Source: Acidimicrobiales bacterium (lineage in GTDB: Bacteria; Actinomycetota; Acidimicrobiia; Acidimicrobiales; AC-9). From it: a DNA stretch of 58,985 nt. Shown here piece by piece: positions 1 to 7,973 of this stretch; the stretch's first letter is position 1; each line of letters opens with the position of its first letter. The position numbers were made by a program, and so were the translations under genes. The stretch is from the NCBI GenBank assembly GCA_036491125.1, contig DASXCO010000170.1, positions 1-58,985 of the forward strand, written 5' to 3'. The notes below the pieces were generated by a model. That model searched no databases, was not told where the DNA came from, and saw only the letters and a program-made list of their open reading frames with translations.

Positions 1-189
1 GCGGACTCGGCGCGAGCGGCCACGGGCCGTGTCATCGGGAGCGTCACCGTCCGGCAGGCGGCGCCCCAACCTCCACTCGGTGAAGACTCCGGGCAACGAG
101 AACCCGGCCAGCAGGCCGATCACGCCCACCAGCACCACCACCCTGACCACGGCGCTCACCGGCGATCGCGCTCCCCAAGTCACGTGCAC
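1..189 (-). CDS. Partial membrane-anchored protein, N-terminus only
   Basis: The frame is open from a GTG at 189 down to the window edge and gives 63 residues of an unidentified protein. Residues about 14-34 (rich in V, L, G, I) form one strong hydrophobic segment, followed by a polar stretch with R, D and G, which fits a signal anchor or first transmembrane helix. It lies downstream of the acyl-CoA dehydrogenase at 271-1323 on the same strand, about 80 bases away. The start is uncertain because several in-frame GTG codons (189, 183, 150) are available. The function cannot be told from this fragment. Confidence 0.5.
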   Translation of the reverse strand, partial: MHVTWGARSPVSAVVRVVVLVGVIGLLAGFSLPGVFTEWRLGRRLPDGDAPDDTARGRSRRVR

Positions 190-270
190 TACGGCCCGAT
201 TCCCCGGTGCTTACCCTTCGCGCACGAACCACAACCGGATTGCCCCGGGCGATCGCGCTGCCGACTCCCC

Positions 271-1323
271 CTAGACGACGCTCCCTCCGGACTCGACCCG
301 GGACCGCAGCAACCGGGCCAGCCGCTCGCGATGGAAGGCGGCGTCGCCGAAGCTGACCTGGTCGAGCTGGGCGCGCTTCAGGAAGAGGTGCAGATCGTGC
401 TCCCAGGTGAAGCCGATGCCACCGTGCACCTGCAGACACGACGCCATCACCCTGGGCCCGGCATCGGAGCACCAGACCTTGGCCGCCGAGGCGGCGACCG
501 CGGCGTCGGGATCACCGGCGGAGATGCACCACGCGCCGTGGTAGACGCTCGAGCGCATGCCCTCGACATCGACCAGCATGTCGGCACACCGGTGCTTGAC
601 CGCCTGGAAGCTGCCGATGGGTCGGCCGAACTGGACCCGGTCCTTGGCGTGCTCGACGGCCAGCTCCAGGGCCCGACCCGCACCCCCGAGCATCTCGGCG
701 CCGTGGGCGACGGCCCCGCGGTCGATCATCGTCTCCACCGCATCGGGTCCCCCGAGTCGGACCGCCGGCACGTCCTCCAGCTGGACCCAACCGAGCTCCC
801 GCGTCAGGTCCATCGCCGGCTGGCGACCCGGGCGACAGTCGGCGGGAGCTTCGGCACCGATGAGGGTGGAAACGCCGTCGTCGTCCCTGATGCAGGCCAC
901 GATCACGTCCGCCGAGGGTGCGAACAGCACCGGGGCGCGCGGCTCCCAGACCACGGCGCCGATCGCCTCGCCGCTCACCAACGCCTGCACCCAGCGCTCG
1001 GCCCAGGCGACGCCAGAAGCCGAGGCCCGGGCCAGAGCACCGATGGCCAGCAGGCTCGAGAGAAAGGGCGCCGGCGCCAGGTGGCGGCCGACCTCCTCCA
1101 GGAGGACGGCGGCCTCGACCGGTCCCAGGCCCAGACCCCCCTGGGTCTCCGGCACCTCGACACCCATCCAGCCCTGGTCGGCCATCGCCTTCCACAGACC
1201 GTCGTCGAACCCGCCGCCTCGGTCGACCACCGACCTGACCCGAGGCGGTGACGACAGGTCGTCGAGCAGCCCCCGAGCGGCCTGGCGCAGCGCGAGCTGA
1301 TCATCCGACAGCTCGAAATCCAT
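271..1323 (-). CDS. Acyl-CoA dehydrogenase, small-subunit (FadE29-like) type
   Basis: A 350-residue acyl-CoA dehydrogenase family flavoprotein. The N-terminal helical domain begins MDFELSDDQ and the C-terminal part has the family signatures VQFGRPIGSFQAVKH and GGIGFTWEHDLHLFLKRA. It lacks the usual active-site Glu contexts: there is no LER-like motif in the central helix and no EGT motif near the end. This is the pattern of the non-catalytic partner in two-subunit steroid-type dehydrogenases. The divergent neighbour at 1430 carries an HER motif and is the likely catalytic partner. The ATG at 1323 is chosen because the upstream extension (to 1377) is not family-like. Substrate unknown. Confidence 0.85.
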   Translation of the reverse strand: MDFELSDDQLALRQAARGLLDDLSSPPRVRSVVDRGGGFDDGLWKAMADQGWMGVEVPETQGGLGLGPVEAAVLLEEVGRHLAPAPFLSSLLAIGALARASASGVAWAERWVQALVSGEAIGAVVWEPRAPVLFAPSADVIVACIRDDDGVSTLIGAEAPADCRPGRQPAMDLTRELGWVQLEDVPAVRLGGPDAVETMIDRGAVAHGAEMLGGAGRALELAVEHAKDRVQFGRPIGSFQAVKHRCADMLVDVEGMRSSVYHGAWCISAGDPDAAVAASAAKVWCSDAGPRVMASCLQVHGGIGFTWEHDLHLFLKRAQLDQVSFGDAAFHRERLARLLRSRVESGGSVV

Positions 1324-1344
1324 GGCCAGAGTGTCGAGGGTCAC

Positions 1345-1358
1345 GGACCGGGCCGTCA
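1345..1358. promoter_or_regulatory. Weak copy of the TGAC-N6-GTCA operator
   Basis: GGACCGGGCCGTCA differs from the operator described at 39543 in one of the eight arm bases. It lies 22 bases upstream of the minus-strand dehydrogenase start, where a repressor could block transcription. The GC-rich core makes chance more likely here than at the other sites. Confidence 0.25.
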
Positions 1359-1414
1359 ACGTGACGGCCGGCGGCACCGGGCCGTGAACGGGCCCGCCCC
1401 CAGACCCCCTCGCC

Positions 1415-1420
1415 TACCAT
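1415..1420 (+). promoter_or_regulatory. Probable -10 box of a leaderless promoter
   Basis: TACCAT ends ten bases before the GTG start of the dehydrogenase at 1430, and there is no purine-rich ribosome binding site in between. Transcription would begin about at the start codon. The same hexamer sits in the same place before the gene at 39592. Confidence 0.45.
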
Positions 1421-1429
1421 CGACCCTCA

Positions 1430-2614
1430 GTGAACCTGTCCCCTACCCCTTCCGAGGTGGAGTTCCGCGCCGAGCTGCGCGAGTGGCTGCACGACAACCT
1501 CCCCTGGGAGTACGGCACCGGGCTGCCGCCCCACTTCGAGAACCTGGCCGAGGAGGTCGCGTTCCTGCGGCGATGGCAGGCCAGCCTGGCCGCGGGACGG
1601 TGGATCGGCGTGTCCTGGCCGCCTGAGCTCGGGGGGCGGGGCACGGGCCCGGCCGAGCACTACATCGTGCAGGAAGAGCTGGCGCGGGCCCGAGCGCCCG
1701 AGCTGGTGGGACGCATCGGCATCAACCTGGTGGGGCCCACGCTGCTCGCCCACGGCACGCCCGAACAGCAGCGACGCTGGCTGTCCCGCATCCTGACGGC
1801 CGAGGAGCTGTGGTGCCAGCTCTTCAGCGAGCCGGGGGCGGGCAGCGACCTGGCCTCCCTGTCGACACGCGCCGAGCCGGCCGACGACGGCTGGCTGCTG
1901 ACCGGGGAGAAGGTGTGGACCTCCTACGCCCAGTTCGCCAACTGGGGCGTGTGCCTGGCTCGCACCGACCCGGCGGCACCCAAGCACCGCGGCATCTCCT
2001 ACCTGGTGGTCGACATGCGCTCACCGGGGGTCGAGGTGACACCGCTCGTGCAGCTGACCGGGGAGGCCGAGTTCAACCAGGTCTTCCTCAGTGACGTCTT
2101 CGTCCCACGGGCACAGCTGATCGGCGAGGAGAACCGGGGTTGGCAGGTGGCGAGCTCCACCCTGTCCCACGAGCGGGGCACCAGCCCGCGCCAGCTCGTG
2201 ATCCACACCCAGCTGCTGGCGGAGCTGCTCCGCCTGGCGGCCGACTCGGGGGCCTACGACAACCCCCGGCTACGACCCCGGCTGGCGCAGGCGTTTGTCG
2301 AGCTGCGCCTCTTCCAGCTCCATAACTGGCGCACGCTGTCGCGGCTGGAGAAGGGACTCGAGCCGGGGCCCGAGGGCAGCCTGCTCAAGCTGTACTGGAG
2401 CGAGATGAGCCAGCGCCTGCACGACCTGGCCATGGCCGTCCTCGGCCCCGCCTCGTCACTGGGCCGCGGCGCCCGGGACAACCCGGGAGACGGGAGCTGG
2501 CAGCGCTCGTGGCTCTACTACCACGCAGCCTCGATCTTCGCCGGCACCAACGAGATCCAGCGCAACATCATCGCCGAGCGCGTCCTCGGCTTGCCGAGAG
2601 AACCGGTGGCCTGA
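1430..2614 (+). CDS. Acyl-CoA dehydrogenase, catalytic-subunit (FadE28-like) type
   Basis: A 394-residue acyl-CoA dehydrogenase that would oxidise an acyl-CoA at C2-C3 using FAD. The sequence shows FSEPGAGSDLAS (FAD/substrate region), TGEKVWTSYA, a central helix with TLSHERG and the C-terminal FAGTNEIQRNIIAERVLG. The residue usually catalytic in medium-chain enzymes (EGT) is Ala here (AGT), so the base is probably the Glu of HER, as in isovaleryl-CoA dehydrogenase-type enzymes. It starts with GTG directly behind a TACCAT -10 box. The gene is divergent from the small-subunit dehydrogenase at 271-1323, and the two probably form a heterotetramer (inference). Confidence 0.88.
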   Translation: MNLSPTPSEVEFRAELREWLHDNLPWEYGTGLPPHFENLAEEVAFLRRWQASLAAGRWIGVSWPPELGGRGTGPAEHYIVQEELARARAPELVGRIGINLVGPTLLAHGTPEQQRRWLSRILTAEELWCQLFSEPGAGSDLASLSTRAEPADDGWLLTGEKVWTSYAQFANWGVCLARTDPAAPKHRGISYLVVDMRSPGVEVTPLVQLTGEAEFNQVFLSDVFVPRAQLIGEENRGWQVASSTLSHERGTSPRQLVIHTQLLAELLRLAADSGAYDNPRLRPRLAQAFVELRLFQLHNWRTLSRLEKGLEPGPEGSLLKLYWSEMSQRLHDLAMAVLGPASSLGRGARDNPGDGSWQRSWLYYHAASIFAGTNEIQRNIIAERVLGLPREPVA

Positions 2615-2659
2615 GTGGTGCGCGCAGCTGGTGAGCAAGCGCTGAGAAGGAGGTAGGAC

Positions 2660-3508
2660 ATGGACCTGGCGACGGTCCTCTACGAGGTCGACGGACCGGT
2701 GGCGACGATCACCATGAACCGGCCCGAGGTGGCCAACGCCCAGGACACGGCGCTCATCGACGACTTGGACGCCGCCTTCGACGCCGCCGACGCCGACGAC
2801 GCGGTGCGCGTCGTGATCCTCGCCGGTGCCGGCCGCCATTTCTCCTCAGGCCACGACCTCAAGGCGCTCGTGGGCCAGAGCGAGCCCGACGAGTGGGTGC
2901 GGATGCGGGAGACCCCGGAAGGAAAGCGCCGCCACGAGCAGGTCATGTACTTCGACCGGTGCGTGAAGATCTACCACTTCCGCAAGCCGACGATCGCCGC
3001 CGTCCACGGCAGCTGCATCGCCGCCGGCCTGATGCTGGCGTGCATGTGCGACCTCATCGTGGCCGCCGATGATGCGGTGTTCCAGAACCCCGTCCTGCGC
3101 ATGACTGGCGCCGGGGTCGAGCTCCTCGTCGAGCCGTGGGAGCTCGGCATCCGCAAGGCGAAGGAGTTCCTCCTCACCGGGGACCGGATCGACGCCGCCG
3201 AGGCGTGGCGCCTGGGGATGGTCAACCGGGTCGTGCCGACCGACACGCTCGTGGAGGCGACGAGGGAGATGGCGGACAAGATCGCGCTCGTCCCTCCGGT
3301 GACCGCTCAGGTGGTGAAGGACTCGATCAACCACACCTTCGAGCTCATGGGCAAGGAGCAGGCCTGGAAGTACCACTTCATCGCCCATCACTGGATGCAC
3401 AACACGGCGACGGCCCAGGGGGCGCTGGCCGAGCGCCAGAGCAAGGGCTCCATGAAGGACGTGTTCGCCGATCGCGACCGGGGCGACGTGCCCACGTCGG
3501 GCCAGTAG
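2660..3508 (+). CDS. Enoyl-CoA hydratase/isomerase family protein with atypical active site
   Basis: A 282-residue crotonase-fold protein. The beta strand TITMNRPEVANAQ, the CoA-binding and oxyanion segment HFSSGHDLKAL and the CDLIVAADDAVFQNP segment place it firmly in the family. The two glutamates of classical enoyl-CoA hydratases are not in their usual places: the first context reads CIAAGLMLA rather than a GGCEL-type motif. It may therefore be an isomerase, hydrolase or another crotonase activity. AGGAGG lies about 8 bases before the ATG. The stop codon overlaps the next start (TAGTG), so it is co-translated with the CoA transferase at 3508. Confidence 0.82.
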   Translation: MDLATVLYEVDGPVATITMNRPEVANAQDTALIDDLDAAFDAADADDAVRVVILAGAGRHFSSGHDLKALVGQSEPDEWVRMRETPEGKRRHEQVMYFDRCVKIYHFRKPTIAAVHGSCIAAGLMLACMCDLIVAADDAVFQNPVLRMTGAGVELLVEPWELGIRKAKEFLLTGDRIDAAEAWRLGMVNRVVPTDTLVEATREMADKIALVPPVTAQVVKDSINHTFELMGKEQAWKYHFIAHHWMHNTATAQGALAERQSKGSMKDVFADRDRGDVPTSGQ

Positions 3509-4695
3509 TGCCGGGGCCCCTGGAGGGCCTGCGGGTGATCGACGTTGGTACGCGCCTCGCTGCCCCCTTCTGCGCCGGGCTTCTCGGCGAGATGGGTGCG
3601 GACGTGGTCAAGGTCGAGCAGCCCTCGGGCGGGGACTTCATGCGCACCATCGGGCCCTTCGAGGACGGCTACTCGCTCTTCTGGGCGGTCGAGGGCCGTG
3701 GCCGCCGAAGTGCGACGCTCGATCTGCGCCAGCCCCGGGGACAGGAGCTGTTCCGCCGGCTGGCGGCGCACGCCGACGTGGTGTGCGAGAACTTCCGTCC
3801 CGGGACGATGGAGGGATGGCACATCGGGCCGGCGGACCTCGATCCCCGGCTGGTGATGGTACGCATCAGCGTGTTCGGCCAGGACGGGCCCAAGGCGCAG
3901 CGGCCTGGTCTCGATCGCATGGGCATCGGCTACGGCGGACTGATGCACCTCACCGGCTACCCGGACAGCCCGCCCGTGCGGCCGGGGGTCACGGTGTCCG
4001 ACTACTTGACCGGAGCCTTCTGCGCTCACGCCGCGGTCGCCGCGCTCTACGCCCGCGACGCCCGCCGCCAGGGCACGGGCGCGGTGATCGACGCCTCGTT
4101 GTACGGCTCGATCCTGCGCATCCTCGAATGGACCATCGCCGCCTACGACCGGCTGGGCATGGTGCGCCAGCGCGAGGGCAACCGCCTGGCCAACTCGGCA
4201 CCGCTCGACAACTATCCGACGGCCGACGGCAGCTACATGTGCATCGTCGCCGGTTCGGACGCCAACTTCGCCCGCTTGTGTGGGGCCATGGGCCGACCCG
4301 ATCTCGTCGAGGATCCGAGGTTCACGACGCTCGCCGAGCGAGCGGCGAACGCGGATCTCATCAACGGCATCGTGGCCGAGTGGACCTCGTCCCGGCCGGC
4401 GGCCGAGGTGGAGAGGATGTGCGTCGAGGCCGATGTCCCGGTCGCCAGCGCGTACAGCGTGGCCGACATCGTCGCCGACGAGCAGGTGGCGGCGCGCGGT
4501 GACCTCGTCACCGTCGACGATCCGGTGGTGGGCGCGGTCCGCCAACAGGCTCCGTTCCCCCGGGTGGTCGGGACGCCCGCGGTCGTGCCAACGGGCGCGC
4601 CCCGCCTCGGCGAGCACAACCGGGAGATCTGGTGCGAGCTCGTCGGCCTGTCCGAGGGCGAGCTCGCCGAGCTCGAAACGAGCGGCGTCGTGTGA
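3508..4695 (+). CDS. CaiB/BaiF class III CoA transferase
   Basis: A 395-residue family III CoA transferase, which would move CoA between carboxylic acids, or a racemase of the same fold. The N-terminus LEGLRVIDVGTRLAAPFC is followed by MGADVVKVEQPSGGDFMR (CoA binding). The catalytic Asp is in VSDYLTG at about residue 165. The GTG start shares one base with the stop of the preceding hydratase; longer upstream reading in this frame runs through the hydratase gene and is spurious. It belongs to the operon 1430-5113 and may activate a product for the dehydrogenase upstream. The real acyl pair is unknown. Confidence 0.87.
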   Translation: MPGPLEGLRVIDVGTRLAAPFCAGLLGEMGADVVKVEQPSGGDFMRTIGPFEDGYSLFWAVEGRGRRSATLDLRQPRGQELFRRLAAHADVVCENFRPGTMEGWHIGPADLDPRLVMVRISVFGQDGPKAQRPGLDRMGIGYGGLMHLTGYPDSPPVRPGVTVSDYLTGAFCAHAAVAALYARDARRQGTGAVIDASLYGSILRILEWTIAAYDRLGMVRQREGNRLANSAPLDNYPTADGSYMCIVAGSDANFARLCGAMGRPDLVEDPRFTTLAERAANADLINGIVAEWTSSRPAAEVERMCVEADVPVASAYSVADIVADEQVAARGDLVTVDDPVVGAVRQQAPFPRVVGTPAVVPTGAPRLGEHNREIWCELVGLSEGELAELETSGVV

Positions 4696-4729
4696 GACTG
4701 TCCCCGATCGCCGCAGAGGAGGCCGGTAC

Positions 4730-5113
4730 ATGGATGTCAGATCGATCGTCGACGTGGCGCCGGAAGTCGAGCACAACGGCACGGTTCCGGTGTGGTGGCT
4801 CGTCCGTCCCCAGGAGATGAAGGAGATCACCGACGGTGGCTATCTCGAGCTGGTGAACGAGTTCGAGGTCGCGGGCGGCGGCGCCGTGTATCCCCACACG
4901 CACCCGACCCACGAGTTCTACTACGTCACCTCGGGCCGGGGCATCATGACCATCGAGGGAGACGAGGCGGAGATCGCCCAGGGCGACCTCGTGCACATAC
5001 GGCCCGACGCCGTGCACAGCCTGAAGCCCGTGAGCGACAATGCCTCGATCCACTGCTTCTGCTTCGCCGTCGGGGTCAAGGGCGCCGGACCGATCGACTA
5101 CACCACGCACTGA
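4730..5113 (+). CDS. Single-domain cupin protein
   Basis: A 127-residue cupin. Motif 1 is clear: H56-T-H58-x2-H61-E62 followed by YYVTSGRG. Motif 2 is GDLVHIRPDAVHSL with His96. These residues form the usual metal site, so the protein is probably a small metal-dependent enzyme or a ligand sensor. AGAGGAGG lies 7 bases before the ATG. It is the last gene of the run that starts at 1430, 34 bases after the CoA transferase. The fold is sure; the reaction is not. Confidence 0.8.
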   Translation: MDVRSIVDVAPEVEHNGTVPVWWLVRPQEMKEITDGGYLELVNEFEVAGGGAVYPHTHPTHEFYYVTSGRGIMTIEGDEAEIAQGDLVHIRPDAVHSLKPVSDNASIHCFCFAVGVKGAGPIDYTTH

Positions 5114-5131
5114 GCGCGAAGAGGAGCGCCC

Positions 5132-6829
5132 TCAGCCGCGCGCGCGGAGAAACCAGCCGTGCGGATCCCACGACCGGAGGGCGAGGATCTCCTCATCGGT
5201 CGGAGGTGGGAGCTCGGCCACATCGTCTGCGACCTCGAGGCCCCAGCCGCATGCAGCCCGGGCCGCCTCGATCCGGTCTCGCACCGGCGTCGGCCCCGAC
5301 GCCACTGCGGTCAGCACGAGCTCGTCGCCGCCCGCCTTCTCCAGCAGCCCGAGATCCGTGGCCACGGCGCTGACCCGATCGCCGGGCGAGGTCACGTAGC
5401 CGAGCTTCTCCGGCGTCCTCGCCGGGCTCAACGTGGCCACGATCACGGCGTCGGAGCAGCCGCTGGCCACGTCGTTGCCCCCGCCCGAGCCCACAAGGAA
5501 CGGGCCGCCGGGGATCATCGTCGAGTTGATGCTCCCCCACCGATCGAACTGGGCGGCGCCCAGGCAGGCCACCGTCGTCGTCTCAGCTCCACCGACCAGC
5601 ATCCCCAGCACCGTCGAGGTGTCCGCCGCCATGGTCGCGGTCGGGAAGTTGCGGTGGTTGAAGACGTAGGGGTCGGCGGGTCGGGGCTCGTAGCCCCACA
5701 GCCCCAGCTCAGCGACGAGCTGGACACCCGAACCGGCCTCCCGGGCCTGGGCCACCCCGAGCCAGGCAGCCAGGTTCGCCACGCCGGCGCCGGCCAGCAC
5801 GGCGTGCGCCTCCTTCGCCCGCACGGACTGGGCGATCCGGCGGGCACCGTGGACGGCGGCCACCTCCCAGCCGTTGGGCGGCGCCGACGAATCGGGAGAA
5901 GCGGCGTCGCGCTCCACCTTCCACGACGAGGGATCGGCCTTGCGGCGCAGCGCGGCGATGCGTTCGTCGCCGAGCCGGGCCAGGTACTCCTGCTGAGTGG
6001 CGGGCTCACGCACCCAGTGGCGGATCCAGTCGTCGAACTGATCGCCACGCGACGCCGCCCGCGCCTCCACCCAGAACTCGTAGTCCTCGCCGTAGCCGTC
6101 GACGGGCAGATTCGGGGCGTAGAGCCCGCCGGGGTGGGCGCCCATCGGGGTCTCGGCCACGGCCAGGACGCGGTGGGCAGGCAGCAGCACGAGATGGGCC
6201 CAGGGCCGGATGTCGTCGACGATCCGCTCGACCGTCACCACCGCTCCCCGCCTGGCGGCCAGCGCGCCCCAGACGCCCTCGAGAAGCGGCGGGTTGAGGG
6301 CGACGTTGCCATCACGGTCGGCCACGACCCCGTGAAGGAGGGCCACGTCAGGTACCAGCGGAGCGAGCACACCAATCTCGCCAAACGGTGAGCTCACCCT
6401 GGCATACCCGTCGTTGCTAGCCATCGATGATCCGCCGAGGGACCGGGTCACCACCGCCGGAAGCCCGCGCGCCGCGCACTCCAGGCGCTGGGCAAAGGTG
6501 AGGAACGACCAGTGCTCGACCTCCACTTCGCCGCTGGCGTAGGCGCGGGCGAAGACGGGGTTCGGGGTGAAGTTCGGGAAGGTGTCGCCCGAGTACCCGG
6601 TGATCACCTTGCGCACGAGTCCGCCGCGGAACAGCACCGCCCCCAGGCTCGACAAGCTCAGCATGCACACCGTGAAGCCGGGATCCCGGCCCCAGAAGTG
6701 GCGGGCCAGCGCCCGGGTGGCGGCTGTCCAGCGACTGTGGCCCACCATCACGTGGACGACGTCGCCGGGCACGACGTTGTCGGCGACCGCCCGCTCGAGG
6801 TCCACGAGCTTCGACCCGCCGGCTGTCAC
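5132..6829 (-). CDS. Class I CoA transferase with fused alpha and beta subunits (Gct/IpdAB-like)
   Basis: A 565-residue protein resembling glutaconate CoA-transferase A and B joined head to tail. The alpha-like half (about residues 1-270) starts SKLVDLERAVADNVVPGD and contains GGLVRKVITGYSGD. The beta-like half follows a linker around residues 270-310 and contains AELGLWGYEP, whose Glu is a candidate catalytic residue, and FLVGSGGGNDVASG. Related separate subunits IpdA and IpdB open a steroid ring intermediate in mycobacteria; similarity to them is my inference. The GTG at 6829 is preferred to the ATG at 6880, which would overlap the upstream dehydrogenase by 46 bases. It is in one operon with that dehydrogenase. 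Confidence 0.8.
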   Translation of the reverse strand: MTAGGSKLVDLERAVADNVVPGDVVHVMVGHSRWTAATRALARHFWGRDPGFTVCMLSLSSLGAVLFRGGLVRKVITGYSGDTFPNFTPNPVFARAYASGEVEVEHWSFLTFAQRLECAARGLPAVVTRSLGGSSMASNDGYARVSSPFGEIGVLAPLVPDVALLHGVVADRDGNVALNPPLLEGVWGALAARRGAVVTVERIVDDIRPWAHLVLLPAHRVLAVAETPMGAHPGGLYAPNLPVDGYGEDYEFWVEARAASRGDQFDDWIRHWVREPATQQEYLARLGDERIAALRRKADPSSWKVERDAASPDSSAPPNGWEVAAVHGARRIAQSVRAKEAHAVLAGAGVANLAAWLGVAQAREAGSGVQLVAELGLWGYEPRPADPYVFNHRNFPTATMAADTSTVLGMLVGGAETTTVACLGAAQFDRWGSINSTMIPGGPFLVGSGGGNDVASGCSDAVIVATLSPARTPEKLGYVTSPGDRVSAVATDLGLLEKAGGDELVLTAVASGPTPVRDRIEAARAACGWGLEVADDVAELPPPTDEEILALRSWDPHGWFLRARG

Positions 6830-6834
6830 GACGA

Positions 6835-7929
6835 TCAGCCGGAGGCGAGCATCAGGTCGGCCAGCCGTCGGCGCTGCCACGCCTGGTGACCGAAGAGGAG
6901 ATCGTTCTGCTTGACGCGGCGATAGAAGAGGTGGGCGTCCACGTCCCAGGTGAATCCCATCCCGCCGTGGATCTGAATGTCCTCCTCGGTGATGAACACC
7001 GAGGCCTCCCCGACGTAGCCCTTGGTCATGGCCACGGCCATCTCCCGCTGAGGATCATCGACGTCAGATGCCCACGCGGTGTACAGGATCCCCACCCGGG
7101 CCAGCTCCAGCTGGTGCAGCATGTCCACGGCCTTGTGCCTGATGACCTGGAACCGCGCGATGGGCCGGTCGAACTGCACCCGGTGCTGGGCGTAGTCCAC
7201 CGCCTCGCGGAAGGCCTGATCGCAGGCGCCCACGGTCTCCGCCGCCAGGGCGACGGTGGAGTCGTCGAGAATCCGTCGCAGCAGGCTGGTCTGGTCGCCT
7301 TCCGGACCCAAGCGCCGGGCGGGCGTCTCGTGGAGCGACAGCCGGGCGACCTTCCGGGTCACGTCGAGGGTCGGGACGAGCTCCGCCGCCGGCTCTTCGA
7401 CGAGGAACGCGGCGAGGCCTCCCTCCCCGTGGGCGACGACGATCGCCCAGTCGGCCGTGTGGCCGTCGACGACGATGGGCTTGACCCCGTCGAGCACCCA
7501 CCGGCCGCCCGACCGCGCGGCCGTCGTCGTCAGTCCGAACAGGGGATCACCCTGGCCCAGCTCCTCGACGGCGAGCGTCCCCCGTGCCTCGCCGGCGGCC
7601 AGCCCCGGCAGCAGGTCCGTCGCCCCGAGCGCGGCTGCGGCGGACGTCGCCATGACCGCCGAGGAGAGATACGGGCCCGGGAACAGCGCCTTGCCCATCT
7701 CCTCCTGGACGACGACCAGGTCCACGAGGCCGAGCCCCAACCCGCCGTGGGCCTCGGGGACGAGCAATCCCAGCCAGCCCAGATCGGCCAGCTTCGCCCA
7801 CAGGTCGTCGGTGAAGCCGCGCCCGTCGTCGATCATGCGTCGCACGTAGGCCATCGGCGCCTCGGCGCCGAGCGTCGTCGCCACTGCGTCGCGCAGCGCC
7901 TCCTGCTCGGCCGAGAGGGCGAAGTCCAC
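6835..7929 (-). CDS. Acyl-CoA dehydrogenase, small-subunit type
   Basis: A 364-residue acyl-CoA dehydrogenase family protein with MDFALSAEQ at the N-terminus, VQFDRPIARFQVIRHKA in the third domain and IHGGMGFTWDVDAHLFYRRVK near the end. As with the protein at 271-1323, the usual Glu contexts are absent, which suggests a structural partner subunit. The catalytic partner is probably the divergent dehydrogenase at 7974. The GTG start at 7929 follows a TAGTCT -10 box by 8 bases, so the message is probably leaderless, and the operator at 7941 overlaps this promoter. The CoA transferase at 5132-6829 begins 5 bases after its stop codon. Confidence 0.86.
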   Translation of the reverse strand: MDFALSAEQEALRDAVATTLGAEAPMAYVRRMIDDGRGFTDDLWAKLADLGWLGLLVPEAHGGLGLGLVDLVVVQEEMGKALFPGPYLSSAVMATSAAAALGATDLLPGLAAGEARGTLAVEELGQGDPLFGLTTTAARSGGRWVLDGVKPIVVDGHTADWAIVVAHGEGGLAAFLVEEPAAELVPTLDVTRKVARLSLHETPARRLGPEGDQTSLLRRILDDSTVALAAETVGACDQAFREAVDYAQHRVQFDRPIARFQVIRHKAVDMLHQLELARVGILYTAWASDVDDPQREMAVAMTKGYVGEASVFITEEDIQIHGGMGFTWDVDAHLFYRRVKQNDLLFGHQAWQRRRLADLMLASG

Positions 7930-7936
7930 GCTCGGA

Positions 7937-7965
7937 AGACTAACGCCCGTGTCAGGTTCTAGGAT
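7937..7965. promoter_or_regulatory. Divergent promoter pair with TGAC-N6-GTCA operator
   Basis: The operator is at 7941-7954, TAACGCCCGTGTCA, with one arm mismatch (TAAC for TGAC). On the plus strand a TAGGAT -10 box at 7960-7965 precedes the GTG at 7974. On the minus strand TAGTCT (7937-7942) precedes the GTG at 7929. Both gaps are 8-9 bases, so both messages look leaderless. One bound protein could control both dehydrogenase genes. Confidence 0.6.
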
Positions 7966-7973
7966 CGGCGTCC

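Noticed and set aside
184-1251. Long plus-strand frame opposite the first acyl-CoA dehydrogenase
   Set aside because: Its translation is rich in R, H, P and D with no family pattern, while the minus strand has clear dehydrogenase motifs. It is a high-GC shadow, like most long opposite-strand frames in this window.
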